In this document: piece by piece, positions 1-8,227 of the stretch
How positions within the stretch are numbered: position 1 is the stretch's first letter
Layout of the letters: each line of letters opens with the position of its first letter
DNA from: Akkermansiaceae bacterium
GTDB lineage: Bacteria > Verrucomicrobiota > Verrucomicrobiia > Verrucomicrobiales > Akkermansiaceae
Reading direction: 5' to 3'
NCBI GenBank assembly: GCA_015061985.1
Contig: SUVN01000018.1
Span: 1-49,267, forward strand
Length of the DNA stretch: 49,267 nucleotides
The notes under the pieces: generated by a model
Database searches by the model: none
What the model saw: only the letters and a program-made list of their open reading frames with translations
What the model was told of the DNA's origin: nothing
Program-made: the position numbers and the translations under genes

Positions 1-103
1 AATAGGCATTGCATCTGATACTTTTCACACTTTCTGCTGACTGAGCAGCAAAAAACAATAGGCGAAGGTTCTCGTTCAATACCTTAAACTACAATAATCT
101 CTG

Positions 104-132
104 GGTACATCGCATTTGGAATGCGATGTACC
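104..132. repeat. Palindrome with GCATT-TGG-AATGC core
   Basis: A perfect 13-bp inverted repeat (104-116 and 120-132) around the 3-nt loop TGG. The core GCATT-NNN-AATGC recurs at 3523-3549, 3675-3691, 38735-38753 and 38915-38937. No T-run follows on either strand, so it is not a classical terminator. It may be a REP/MITE-like element or a protein-binding site. Confidence 0.7.
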
Positions 133-186
133 ACTTCCACAGAACGTCGGCATCATGCCCACAACGGGTATCCACTCCAAACACAG

Positions 187-218
187 AAAAAAAGGCTCCC
201 TGTTCTGCACAGGGAGCC
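187..218 (-). terminator. Rho-independent terminator of the porin gene
   Basis: Read on the minus strand, a perfect 10-bp stem (194-203 with 209-218) and a 5-nt loop are followed by seven T residues. It lies about 26 nt after the stop codon of the porin gene. Confidence 0.9.
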
Positions 219-243
219 GGAGAAAAACAGGCTGTTTGCTGCA

Positions 244-1434
244 TCAGAAGACGAACACCGTCATGAAGCCCCAAATGAACTCCGCATCCGTGTCGTAATA
301 GGTGGGGTTCATGATGGCCTGCACGTGGGGTACCACTTTCATGTATTCATTCACCTGGAAGCTGTAAAGTGCCTCCACCTGGTGCTGGCGTCCCTCGTAG
401 TAGCCGCCGTCGCTGTTGCGCTTGCCCTTGAAGAGACCATAGGAAAGCCCGCAATAGTCCTGCGGACGGCTCGGGCAGAGTTTTGCCTGCGCGCCAATGG
501 CGATGCCGAAGGGCTCCGTCACGTCATCGCGGAAGCCGTAGCCCGCGCGGCTGTAGAGGGTCAGCGCATCGGACTGCTTGTACTCAATGCTGCAGGAGAA
601 GCCGCCGCTGGCATGCTTCCCGGAGGCATTGCCCGTGGAGCGGTGAATAAAGGGAGAGAAACGCAGGATGGTCTTGCCGTCGTTGCAGATATGACCGTAC
701 TCTGCCGTGGCCAGATAGCCATCGGAAATGCTGCCGCCGAAGGGATTATCCCCGGGGCCGGCGGTGTTGCGGGAGATACCGCCGATGATGTAGTTGCGGT
801 CATCAATCTGGTGCATGGCAATGGCGCCCAGGTTGTACAGCGTTACCGGGTTGGTGAACGGACCGACAAAGCCCGTGTTGTTGAAGCCGTGATAGCCGCT
901 GGCGGCAATGCTCACGCAGTCAATATAGTTGGACAAATCCACAATACCGGCGGTGAACACCGTGCGCTTGTTGTTGCGGAAGTGCATCAGCATCGCCTCT
1001 GCCACCATCACATTGTGCGGACCCTTGGCGTTGTTATGCACACTGTGCGGAATGCCGAAGAAGCTCGTATAGTACGTATCGCTCTGGGCGGACTCGCGGT
1101 CAAGCCCCCAGCAGCTGTCCACCTCCAGACGGAACCAGGTACCGCCACCGACAGAGTCCTCAATCAAACGCTGTTGCAGCTGCAGGGAGGCCATCAGCAG
1201 ATTGTTGTGATTATTCACCCCGGGCATGGCACCCTCCGTATTCCACAGGTTGTACGCCACATTCAGATTCCACTGCGTGCCGTACTTCTCATCCATGTAG
1301 CGCTTGTACGGGCGGGAATTCTCATCCGTAGGCAGCAGGAAATAATACTCCGTCCAGTTAAAGGAATCCGCAGCCAGAGCAGGCAGAGCCATCAGCCCGG
1401 CTACCATCGTCATCATCAGTTTCTTGAGTTTCAT
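244..1434 (-). CDS. OprB-like outer-membrane porin (carbohydrate-selective porin family)
   Basis: A predicted outer-membrane beta-barrel of 396 residues. The start is ATG at 1434, which begins a clear signal peptide (MKLKKLMMTMVAGLMALPALAA); upstream in-frame codons give non-signal-like sequence and were rejected. The body has alternating aromatic/polar strands and ends in a C-terminal Phe after the segment VVPHVQAIMNPTYYD, the pattern of the final strands of OprB-type carbohydrate porins. Substrate is unknown; sugar uptake is inferred from the family. It is monocistronic, with its own terminator and no sugar-catabolic neighbours. No convincing Shine-Dalgarno sequence is visible. Confidence 0.75.
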   Translation of the reverse strand: MKLKKLMMTMVAGLMALPALAADSFNWTEYYFLLPTDENSRPYKRYMDEKYGTQWNLNVAYNLWNTEGAMPGVNNHNNLLMASLQLQQRLIEDSVGGGTWFRLEVDSCWGLDRESAQSDTYYTSFFGIPHSVHNNAKGPHNVMVAEAMLMHFRNNKRTVFTAGIVDLSNYIDCVSIAASGYHGFNNTGFVGPFTNPVTLYNLGAIAMHQIDDRNYIIGGISRNTAGPGDNPFGGSISDGYLATAEYGHICNDGKTILRFSPFIHRSTGNASGKHASGGFSCSIEYKQSDALTLYSRAGYGFRDDVTEPFGIAIGAQAKLCPSRPQDYCGLSYGLFKGKRNSDGGYYEGRQHQVEALYSFQVNEYMKVVPHVQAIMNPTYYDTDAEFIWGFMTVFVF

Positions 1435-1555
1435 AAGTGCAAAAGTCAACCGCGCAGACACCGCGCGCTGCAACAGCCTAACATATAGCCGCGCACATAG
1501 CAAGTACAAATGACAATGTACAACGGAGGAATGAAATTTCTCAATCCCCCGGAAT

Positions 1556-1999
1556 TCATCCGGCCAACAATGCGACCAGCAGGAACACCGGCCCCCAGAT
1601 GCGGGCAAGCCAGCGCCAGCGGGCAGAATGGTAGTGCGTTACCCTGCCCGTATCGTCACGCCGGATGGAACAGGAGGCAAGCACCTGCCACTCGCTGCGC
1701 TTCACCACCAGTGTATACAGCCTCAACAGCACTTCCAGCACCATCGAGCCAACCATGTAGCAGAGTGCATACCCGAGCAGAGCAGGTTCCGTTGCCCCCG
1801 GCAGCTGTGTGGAGCCCCAGATGGAACCCAACATCAACCCGATGTAACTCAAGCCATACCCATACACCACCACACGGTCGATGCCGGAAGGCGAGCCGAC
1901 GGCGGCCAGCTGCATCAGGCATTTTTTCTCCCGCTCTCCCGGAGTCAGCAGACAGTCCACCAGCAGCCAATGCAGGATTTCTTTCAGAAGACTCTCCAT
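1556..1999 (-). CDS. Small hypothetical membrane protein
   Basis: 147 residues, no family recognised. There are two long hydrophobic stretches in the middle (about 45-95) and one at the extreme C-terminus (WGPVFLLVALLAG), so an inner-membrane protein is likely. The N-terminus MESLLKEILHWLLVD is amphipathic. A sigma70-like promoter precedes it at 2019-2047. Its first codons and upstream region are duplicated, in decayed form, at 3766-3868. Function unknown. Confidence 0.6.
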   Translation of the reverse strand: MESLLKEILHWLLVDCLLTPGEREKKCLMQLAAVGSPSGIDRVVVYGYGLSYIGLMLGSIWGSTQLPGATEPALLGYALCYMVGSMVLEVLLRLYTLVVKRSEWQVLASCSIRRDDTGRVTHYHSARWRWLARIWGPVFLLVALLAG

Positions 2000-2018
2000 A
2001 GTGCGTTGATTCCGCAGA

Positions 2019-2047
2019 AATATAGCAAATTACGGCACTCGGAGCAA
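2019..2047 (-). promoter_or_regulatory. Predicted promoter of the small membrane protein gene
   Basis: On the minus strand, TTGCTC, a 17-nt spacer and TATATT (5 of 6 to TATAAT), ending 19 nt before the ATG at 1999. The arrangement is retained in the duplicate copy near 3840. Confidence 0.5.
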
Positions 2048-2103
2048 GGCAATTATCTTCAATCTCAAAAGAATGAAATGCGCGTGTTTCTCCCAACCGA
2101 CAT

Positions 2104-2133
2104 AAAAAAAGGCGGCAGCCGCAGCTGCGAGCC
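2104..2133 (-). terminator. Probable terminator of the PEP-CTERM gene
   Basis: On the minus strand, a GC-rich stem (GGC/GCC plus GCAGC/GCTGC with a small internal bulge, loop TGCG) runs straight into seven T residues. It lies about 90 nt after the stop codon of the PEP-CTERM gene. Confidence 0.65.
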
Positions 2134-2221
2134 ATCCCCTTGCGGATGCGCACACAGTCGACGACTGCCGGATATGTTGAGTAAATTGACTTATCTCTTA
2201 TCTGTCATTCGGACGTACACA

Positions 2222-3463
2222 TCACTTCCGACGGCGACGAGCGGCAAGAGCCATCAAGCCCAGCAGACTCAGCGTAGCCGTTGTGGGCTCAGGAACTGCG
2301 ACGGTGTATACGTTATCTCCGGAGCCATAAACACCGGTCTTCACAGATGCAGTGCCAAAGACTGCCTCTGCCGTTTTGCCGGAACTCTCCGCCACGGCAA
2401 AGTCAATGTCAATTCCTGCAACGTTGGTCACCTTATCGAGATTCAGCGTTATCGGGCCTTCCATGGCCTCCAGCTCTTCCAATGCATTTTCCGTGAAGAG
2501 AAGGCTAATGGACGCGTCGCTCATATCCACGCCATCAGCAACAGACAACATGGGGAGGTCTTCTTCTCCGTCAAGAGAATACAGCATCGGCTGATCCATC
2601 AGTTCAGACAGGCTGTCAATCTCAAAAATGAGTTCGCCGTTAGTGCCGAAAGAGACCTCGGTACGCTCTCCGATGACGACAGTCTCGCGCACCGTCAGAG
2701 AACCATTAATATACAGACCAAGGCCGGCATTTACCTCCAGACTTGTAATTTCCGAATTACCACCGAACCTGACAGCTCCGAATGCACCGCCCTTGGGATA
2801 CCCATCTACCGTACGAGTCGGCACATCAACCGCCGAAATATCAATACGGGCGGTCTCATCTGCGTCTTCGGCAAAGCCTATTTGAGAAAAAGTCAGAGCC
2901 TGGGAAGGGCTATTGACTCGATCACTCGGATTATCCTCACGCTTAAAGGTCTGTGTGCCGCTCTCCACAACAAAACTCGTAGCACTGATACCCCCGATGA
3001 AAGTGTTATCACCCTTGGCGGTAACATTCCCCTGGAAGTTAATATTCTGGCCGGAACGAGATGTAAACGTGTTCCCTCCATTCAAAACGACATCTTTGGT
3101 AAACTTGATGGAACCGGAGGTATAATCTTCTGCTGTGAAGCGACAATTGCTTGCCTCTACCGTCCCATCAAAGAACATGGAACCGCTGCGCGCGGCATTG
3201 CCCGTCTGACCATGGACATAGGGATCATAGCCATTTGCGGTCGTAAATGAGCTGTTCGTTGCCGTAAGATTGTTCTTAAAGCGCATTCCATACCCACTAC
3301 CGCTCGGTTTCTGTTCACAGGATGTGGAGTAAACAGAGCCGTCAGTCTCTGTTGTGTTTATCGAAACTGATGTAGCATCGGAAATCACCGTCTCGGTGAC
3401 AACCTCAGCCCAGACTGATGAACTCATCACCAGTACCAATAGTGCAGATTTGTGCATTTTCAT
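2222..3463 (-). CDS. PEP-CTERM sorting-domain protein
   Basis: A 413-residue secreted protein. ATG at 3463 is chosen because it begins the signal peptide MKMHKSALLVLVMSSSVWA. The middle is rich in Ser/Thr/Asn and short beta repeats, as in passenger-like or beta-helix surface proteins. The C-terminus has the full PEP-CTERM signal: VPEPTT, a hydrophobic helix (ATLSLLGLMALAA) and the basic tail RRRRK. Proteins with this tail are processed by an exosortase and usually end up on the surface or in extracellular polymer; no exosortase is in the window. Ligand or role unknown. A palindrome lies about 60-85 nt upstream. Confidence 0.85.
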   Translation of the reverse strand: MKMHKSALLVLVMSSSVWAEVVTETVISDATSVSINTTETDGSVYSTSCEQKPSGSGYGMRFKNNLTATNSSFTTANGYDPYVHGQTGNAARSGSMFFDGTVEASNCRFTAEDYTSGSIKFTKDVVLNGGNTFTSRSGQNINFQGNVTAKGDNTFIGGISATSFVVESGTQTFKREDNPSDRVNSPSQALTFSQIGFAEDADETARIDISAVDVPTRTVDGYPKGGAFGAVRFGGNSEITSLEVNAGLGLYINGSLTVRETVVIGERTEVSFGTNGELIFEIDSLSELMDQPMLYSLDGEEDLPMLSVADGVDMSDASISLLFTENALEELEAMEGPITLNLDKVTNVAGIDIDFAVAESSGKTAEAVFGTASVKTGVYGSGDNVYTVAVPEPTTATLSLLGLMALAARRRRK

Positions 3464-3522
3464 GTGATTATTGCTTGGTTTAAATTGATTGCAACATGGA
3501 AAGAGCCAATGGTGCATCGCGA

Positions 3523-3549
3523 GCATATCGCATTTTAAATGCTATATGC
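3523..3549. repeat. Palindrome of the GCATT-NNN-AATGC family
   Basis: A 12-bp inverted repeat with one mismatch (3523-3534 with 3538-3549) around loop TTA. It lies upstream of the PEP-CTERM gene. Same core as at 104, 3675, 38735 and 38915. Confidence 0.65.
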
Positions 3550-3674
3550 CCAATCAGCGTTGAATGATAAACAGTAAGACGTTTTTAATGATTTTTTTTG
3601 ACACCAAAAAAGTAGGTTTATTAAATTGTTTTATTTTCCATTTTTCCGGCATTATAAATCAATTTTGCTGGACA

Positions 3675-3691
3675 TCGCATTTAAAATGCGA
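3675..3691. repeat. Short palindrome of the GCATT-NNN-AATGC family
   Basis: A 7-bp inverted repeat (3675-3681 with 3685-3691), loop TAA. It overlaps the end of the decayed duplicate ORF and supplies its stop codon. Confidence 0.55.
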
Positions 3692-3812
3692 CACTCGCCG
3701 ACACGCACCAGCACAGCAGGAGTCCGCGCAAACAGGCGGAAAAGGTCGCGACCCCACCCACGCCCCAATCCACCAACAGCCCGTGCAGGATTTCTTTCAG
3801 AATGCTCTCCAT
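3681..3812 (-). pseudogene. Decayed 5' copy of the small membrane protein gene
   Basis: A 43-codon ORF beginning MESILKEILHGLLVD, nearly the same as the first residues of the protein at 1556-1999 (MESLLKEILHWLLVD), then diverging completely. The DNA similarity covers about 100 bp (3766-3868 against 1953-2052), including the start codon, leader and promoter region, at roughly 85-90 percent by eye. The rest of the gene is missing. A short functional peptide is possible but less likely than a remnant of duplication. The rest of the 3464-3994 stretch holds only AT-rich sequence, two palindromes and the promoter of the next operon. Confidence 0.6.
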
Positions 3813-3923
3813 AGCGCGTTGATTCCGCAGAAACATAGCAAATCACGGCACCCGGAGCAAGGCAAGTACCCCCCAATCCGCAGAATTTGTATCCTCTTAT
3901 GCCGACATGTGCATGTTTTTGCC

Positions 3924-3952
3924 TTGATAATGCGTTCAGATATGTATATAAT
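3924..3952 (+). promoter_or_regulatory. Sigma70 promoter of the regulator-suf operon
   Basis: TTGATA (3924-3929), a 17-nt spacer and a perfect TATAAT (3947-3952). Transcription should start near 3959, about 36 nt before the regulator ATG at 3995. This is one of the best consensus promoters in the window. Confidence 0.75.
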
Positions 3953-3966
3953 ACTCCCGCGCCGAA

Positions 3967-3981
3967 TTATAACCATTATAA
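3967..3981 (+). promoter_or_regulatory. PerR/Fur-type operator (Per-box-like palindrome)
   Basis: The 15-mer TTATAACCATTATAA matches the Bacillus PerR box (TTATAATNATTATAA) at all but one specified position. It sits just downstream of the predicted transcription start and before the gene for a Fur/PerR-family regulator, so negative autoregulation of the operon is the simplest reading. The match is seen in sequence; binding is inference. Confidence 0.65.
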
Positions 3982-3994
3982 AACACGACACAAG

Positions 3995-4441
3995 ATGACT
4001 GCAACACATACACCGATCGGAATCCGCCGTCAGGCTGCCAGCCTGGTGAAACGCGCCGGGGTCCGCATGACGCGCCAGCGCCACGTGGTGTTGGAAGTGG
4101 TACTCAGCTCCTGCGACCACCCAACAGCAGCCACCATTTACGAGCGCTGCCGCCAACACCTCACCGGCATTTCCCTGGCCACTGTCTATAACAGTCTGGA
4201 AGCCATGACGGAAGCCGGTATCATCAACCACCTGCATTTCGACAATGGGCCTTCACGCTACTGCGCCAACCTCGTGCCGCATGTTCACATGCAGGATGAG
4301 GTGAATGACCGCGTGATAGACGTGCAGCTCAAGGAAGGGCTGCGCCCGGAGGATGTTTTCGACCTTCCCGAGGGAGCCCGCGTCTGCCGCATGGATGCCT
4401 GCCTGCACGGCTTCATCCCGGATACTGTCCAAACTGTATAA
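3995..4441 (+). CDS. Fur/PerR-family transcriptional regulator
   Basis: 148 residues. The N-terminal winged helix is typical of Fur ([42 protein letters not shown]). The His of HPTA, the HVH pair and the Asp of RVID match PerR metal ligands H37, H91/H93 and D104. The position equivalent to PerR D85 is Cys (SRYC), and both CXXC pairs of the structural zinc site are missing (HVHMQDEVN in place of the usual H-x-H-x-x-C-x-x-C). ATG at 3995 is used because upstream in-frame codons precede the promoter. One base separates it from sufC. It probably controls Fe-S cluster assembly in response to iron or peroxide; the missing zinc site makes the exact signal uncertain. Confidence 0.8.
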   Translation: MTATHTPIGIRRQAASLVKRAGVRMTRQRHVVLEVVLSSCDHPTAATIYERCRQHLTGISLATVYNSLEAMTEAGIINHLHFDNGPSRYCANLVPHVHMQDEVNDRVIDVQLKEGLRPEDVFDLPEGARVCRMDACLHGFIPDTVQTV

Positions 4442-4442
4442 T

Positions 4443-5192
4443 ATGAGTCTGATTATCAGAGATCTGCACGCCCGCGTCAAGGATGGCGCGGAAATCCTCA
4501 ACGGCATCAACCTCGAAATCCCCAAGGGCGAGGTGCATGCCATCATGGGCCCCAACGGCTCCGGCAAATCCACGCTTTCCAAGGTGCTCTGCGGGCATCC
4601 CGCCTATGAGATTACCGCCGGCAGCGTGGAAATGGATGGTCAGGACTTGCTGGCCATGTCCGTGGATGAGCGCAGCCGCGCCGGGCTTTTTCTGGCGTTC
4701 CAGTACCCGGTTGAAGTGCCGGGGGTGAGCAATGCCAACTTTCTGCGAGCCGCGCTGGAAGCCCGGCTGCCCAAGGGTGAGGAGATTAACGTGGTGGATT
4801 TCTACAAGCAGCTGCGAGGCCGCATGAAAGAGCTGGGGATGGATACCAAATTCACCGCACGCGCGGTGAATGAAGGGTTCTCCGGCGGCGAGAAAAAGCG
4901 CAATGACGTGCTGCAGATGATGATGCTGGAACCCACCTACGCCATTCTGGACGAAACGGACAGCGGGCTGGATGTGGATGCCCTGCGCGTTGTCTCCGAC
5001 GGCGTGAATGCCATGCGCGCACCGTTCCGCAGTTTCATGGTCATCACCCACTACAAGCGGCTGCTGGACTACATTCGCCCGGATGTGGTGCATGTGCTCT
5101 ACAAGGGGAAGATTGTCCGCACGGGCGGCTTTGAGCTGGTGGATTACATCGAGGCGCGCGGCTTCGATTTTGTCAGGAACGAGGAGGAGTAA
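4443..5192 (+). CDS. sufC: Fe-S cluster assembly ATPase SufC
   Basis: 249 residues. A cytoplasmic ABC-type ATPase that with SufB and SufD forms the SufBC2D scaffold on which Fe-S clusters are built. Seen: Walker [10 protein letters not shown], signature [10 protein letters not shown], Walker [13 protein letters not shown] and switch His in [13 protein letters not shown] and DETDSGLD are hallmarks of SufC. ATG at 4443 follows the regulator stop by one base, so the two are translationally close. Cysteine desulfurase (SufS) and sulfur transfer genes (SufE/U) are not in the window. Confidence 0.95.
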   Translation: MSLIIRDLHARVKDGAEILNGINLEIPKGEVHAIMGPNGSGKSTLSKVLCGHPAYEITAGSVEMDGQDLLAMSVDERSRAGLFLAFQYPVEVPGVSNANFLRAALEARLPKGEEINVVDFYKQLRGRMKELGMDTKFTARAVNEGFSGGEKKRNDVLQMMMLEPTYAILDETDSGLDVDALRVVSDGVNAMRAPFRSFMVITHYKRLLDYIRPDVVHVLYKGKIVRTGGFELVDYIEARGFDFVRNEEE

Positions 5193-5199
5193 CTGCGAT

Positions 5200-6609
5200 A
5201 TGGACGAGTCTGTCGAATCGCCGTTCCAATTGGACACGCGCGGTGAGTTCTCTTTCCCGGAGAACCACAAGTACGATGCCGGCTACGGGTTGACGGAAGC
5301 CACCATCGACTACATCTGCGATGCCAAGGGGGAACCGGACTGGCTGCGCGAGTTCCGCAAGGAGGCCCTGCGCAAGTTCAATGAGATGCCCATGCCCTAT
5401 CACTGGGCTCCGGAGGGTATCCGCAACGTGGATTTTGACTCCTTCCGCTACTATCTCTCCCACGGCACCACGCCGCGCAAGAGCTGGGACGAGGTGCCGG
5501 ACGAGGTGAAACGCACCTTCGAGCGTCTGGGTGTACCGGAGCAGGAACGCGCGTTTCTGGCAGGGGTGGATGCTCAGTATGACTCGGAGACCGCCTACAA
5601 CAACATGCGCGAGGAGCTCAGCAAGCAGGGGGTCATCTTTGTGAACTCCACAGAAGGGCTCAAGGAGTATGAACACATCTTCCGCCCCTGGTTCGGCAAG
5701 GTCATCCCCGTGGGTGACAACAAGTTCTCCGCGCTCAACCACGCGGCGTTCTCCGGCGGCTCGTTCATCTATGTACCCAAAGGCGTGAAACTGCAACAGC
5801 CGCTGCAGGCATACTTCCGCATCAACTCCGCCAACATGGGGCAGTTTGAGCGCACCCTCATCATTGCCGATGAAGGCGCGGAAATCATGTATATGGAAGG
5901 CTGCACCGCCCCCATGTACGACAGCTCCACGCTGCACTCCGGCGTGGTGGAGCTGGTGGCGCTCAAGGGCGCGAAAATTCAGTACGTCACCGTCCAGAAC
6001 TGGGCCACCAACGTGTACAACCTCGTCATCCAGCGCGGGCTCGCCATGGAGGACGCAGAAATCCGCTGGATTGACTGCAATCTCGGCTCCGGGCTCACCA
6101 TGAAATACCCGGCCGTGGTGCTGCAGGGGCGGCGTGCCCGCGGTGAGGTGGTCAGCATCTCTCTGGCACATGACGGTCAGGTGCAGGATACCGGGGCCCG
6201 CATGATTCACGCCGCTCCGGAAACGACCTCCAACATCGTGGCCAAGTCTATCTCCATTGGTCAGGGGCGGGCCAGTTATCGTGGTGAGGTCACCGTGCTC
6301 AAGGGCATGCAGGGCTGCAAAAACAACACGGAATGCGATGCCCTGCTCATCAATGCCGCCAGCAGAACGGATACCTACCCCGCCATCACCGTCAATGGCA
6401 ATGCCTCCGCCGTGCAGCATGAGGCCTCCGTCTCTCAGGTGGATGAAGAAATGCTCTTCTACCTGCAGCAGCGCGGCCTCACCCGCGCCCAGGCCATGAG
6501 CCTGGCTGTCAACGGCTTTATCAATGATCTGGTCAAGGAATTCCCCATGGAATACTCCGTGGAGCTCCGCCGACTCATCGACCTGGAAATGGAGGATTCC
6601 ATCGGCTAA
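5200..6609 (+). CDS. sufB: Fe-S cluster assembly protein SufB
   Basis: 469 residues, the usual SufB length. The start is ATG at 5200, 7 nt after sufC, with AGGAGG about 12 nt upstream inside the sufC end. The C-terminal beta-helix core is present with the conserved segments GCTAP, a Cys in [10 protein letters not shown] and the terminal [16 protein letters not shown]. SufB carries the nascent cluster and receives sulfur from SufS/SufE. It is the middle gene of regulator-sufC-sufB-sufD. Confidence 0.95.
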   Translation: MDESVESPFQLDTRGEFSFPENHKYDAGYGLTEATIDYICDAKGEPDWLREFRKEALRKFNEMPMPYHWAPEGIRNVDFDSFRYYLSHGTTPRKSWDEVPDEVKRTFERLGVPEQERAFLAGVDAQYDSETAYNNMREELSKQGVIFVNSTEGLKEYEHIFRPWFGKVIPVGDNKFSALNHAAFSGGSFIYVPKGVKLQQPLQAYFRINSANMGQFERTLIIADEGAEIMYMEGCTAPMYDSSTLHSGVVELVALKGAKIQYVTVQNWATNVYNLVIQRGLAMEDAEIRWIDCNLGSGLTMKYPAVVLQGRRARGEVVSISLAHDGQVQDTGARMIHAAPETTSNIVAKSISIGQGRASYRGEVTVLKGMQGCKNNTECDALLINAASRTDTYPAITVNGNASAVQHEASVSQVDEEMLFYLQQRGLTRAQAMSLAVNGFINDLVKEFPMEYSVELRRLIDLEMEDSIG

Positions 6610-6629
6610 CCCCCCAGCACCGCAACACT

Positions 6630-7757
6630 ATGGATTTTCCGCAGAACATGAGCATGGAAGAAGCATTCGCCCTGGCAGAAGCAGAGGCAAAGCTTCAGCA
6701 GGCACTCAGCGAAAGCCGGGAGCGGTTTGACCAAGCCGCCCTGCCTGACCGACTGAATGAAGATTGGCGATTCGGGCGCCCGCATCGGCACGCCGCCGCG
6801 CTGGCAGAGCTTTTTGACACCCCCTCCTGCGGCGAAGCTCGCGTTCACCGGGCAGGAGAGTGTGCTGTGCCCGTTTCCGCAGAGGACGATGACCTGCGGC
6901 AGACGGAGATGCTGATGCCCACCATCGGCTCCGATGCCCTGCTGGGGCTGCACCTGCAGCAATTCGGCGCAGGCTATGCCCTCTACATCGAGGAAGATAC
7001 GAAAGAACCCATTGTTCTGGAATACTCCACGGACAGCTTCTACGCGCCCTCCACCTATATCATGGTCGCTCCCGGTGTGAAAGCGGAAATCGAGGAACGC
7101 CACACAGGAAACGCTGCGGAAGCCGCCCTGTTTGCCACCCGCAACATCCATGTGGCAGAGGGAGCACAACTGCGTGTTTCCCTGCGCAGCAGCGGTTTTG
7201 CCCGCCACATGAGCATCACCAATATCCAGAACCTCGGCGGCCGTGTCAGCCACCTCACCCAGCATGCGGCCAACGCCTGGACGCGCGAAGAAACCGTGGC
7301 AGAAATCTATGCCGCCGGAGAAGGGACGGAAACCAGGCTTTACTCTGCCAATCGGCTGACCGGCAGTGAGGTGCTTGACCAGCACACCCGCCAGGTTCAC
7401 CATGTGGGCGGTGCTGCAAGTGACCTGCTGTACAAGAACGTGGTGGGCGACAGCGCCACCGCCGTCTTTGCAGGCAACATCTATGTAGCATCCGGAGCTC
7501 ACCATACAGATGCCTACCAGAGCAACCGCAACATGCTGCTGAGCGAGAAAGCCACCATCCATTCCCTCCCCGGGCTGGAAATTCTGGCAGACAAAGTGCG
7601 CTGCTCCCACGGCAGTGCCTCTGCCCCCATGGATGAGGAACAGCTCTTCTACCTGCTCTCCCGCGGTATCCCCCGCCAAGAGGCACTACAGCTGGTTGCA
7701 GAAGGCTTCCTGGCAGATGCAACCAACCGATTCCACTCTGCCTCCGATAACGACTGA
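6630..7757 (+). CDS. sufD: Fe-S cluster assembly protein SufD
   Basis: 375 residues, 20 nt after sufB. SufD is the paralogue of SufB in the SufBC2D complex. Seen: the beta-helix domain and the C-terminal signature VRCSHGSA followed by DEEQLFYLLSRGIPRQEA; the His of CSHG corresponds to the conserved SufD His used in cluster assembly. The N-terminal helical region is divergent, as usual for SufD. The end is followed within 16 nt by the deaminase gene. Confidence 0.9.
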   Translation: MDFPQNMSMEEAFALAEAEAKLQQALSESRERFDQAALPDRLNEDWRFGRPHRHAAALAELFDTPSCGEARVHRAGECAVPVSAEDDDLRQTEMLMPTIGSDALLGLHLQQFGAGYALYIEEDTKEPIVLEYSTDSFYAPSTYIMVAPGVKAEIEERHTGNAAEAALFATRNIHVAEGAQLRVSLRSSGFARHMSITNIQNLGGRVSHLTQHAANAWTREETVAEIYAAGEGTETRLYSANRLTGSEVLDQHTRQVHHVGGAASDLLYKNVVGDSATAVFAGNIYVASGAHHTDAYQSNRNMLLSEKATIHSLPGLEILADKVRCSHGSASAPMDEEQLFYLLSRGIPRQEALQLVAEGFLADATNRFHSASDND

Positions 7758-7773
7758 CCCCTCACCCACACCG

Positions 7774-8223
7774 ATGAAACGACTCCCCATCCCCGAATAC
7801 GTCATGGCGCTGGCACACGTGGCCGCCCTCCGCTCCGAAGACCCATTCCGCAAGGTCGGAGCCGCCGCGCTGGACAAAGACAACCGCGTCATCGGTACCG
7901 CCTACAACGGACTCTTCCCCGGCTTCACCGCCCCGGAAGGCTTCTGGGACTCCCGCGAAGAGCGCCAGAAATACATGCTCCACGCAGAAATCAACCTCTG
8001 CAGCCTCTTCAAGCGCGGCGAGGCAAAAGTCGTGGCCTGCACCACCATGCCCTGCACCTCCTGCATGCAGGCCCTCTGCGCCCACGGCGTCAAAACCATT
8101 TACTACGGAGAAGATTACGCCGCCTCCAAAGCCCCCCAAATAGCCGCCATGTACGGTGTCGAGCTCATCAAGGTAGACGACTACCCCCTCTCCCACCGCT
8201 TCCCGCTTACGGTGGATAAATGA
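7774..8223 (+). CDS. Deoxycytidylate (dCMP) deaminase family protein
   Basis: 149 residues. A zinc-dependent cytidine/deoxycytidylate deaminase fold: HAEINL (zinc His and catalytic Glu) and PCTSCMQAL (the two zinc Cys). The region after EDPFRKVGAAALD and the insert with FWDSREERQKYMLHAE resembles dCMP deaminases (ComEB/Dcd type), which make dUMP for thymidylate synthesis. ATG at 7774 is chosen; an upstream reading would run back into sufD. It is probably co-transcribed with suf but has no obvious link to Fe-S metabolism. Four bases separate its stop from the convergent DpnI-like gene. Confidence 0.8.
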   Translation: MKRLPIPEYVMALAHVAALRSEDPFRKVGAAALDKDNRVIGTAYNGLFPGFTAPEGFWDSREERQKYMLHAEINLCSLFKRGEAKVVACTTMPCTSCMQALCAHGVKTIYYGEDYAASKAPQIAAMYGVELIKVDDYPLSHRFPLTVDK

Positions 8224-8227
8224 GGCA

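Noticed and set aside
104..132. The GCATT-TGG-AATGC palindrome as a transcription terminator
   Set aside because: No T-run follows on either strand, and a proper terminator for the porin already lies at 187-218.
121..1488. A long plus-strand ORF (455 codons) opposite the porin gene
   Set aside because: Low-complexity His/Val/Ala-rich translation with no family pattern; the minus strand has a signal peptide, barrel pattern and terminator.
1628..3250. A 540-codon plus-strand ORF
   Set aside because: It runs across two real minus-strand genes and their intergenic region, including a terminator; the composition is that of antisense shadow.
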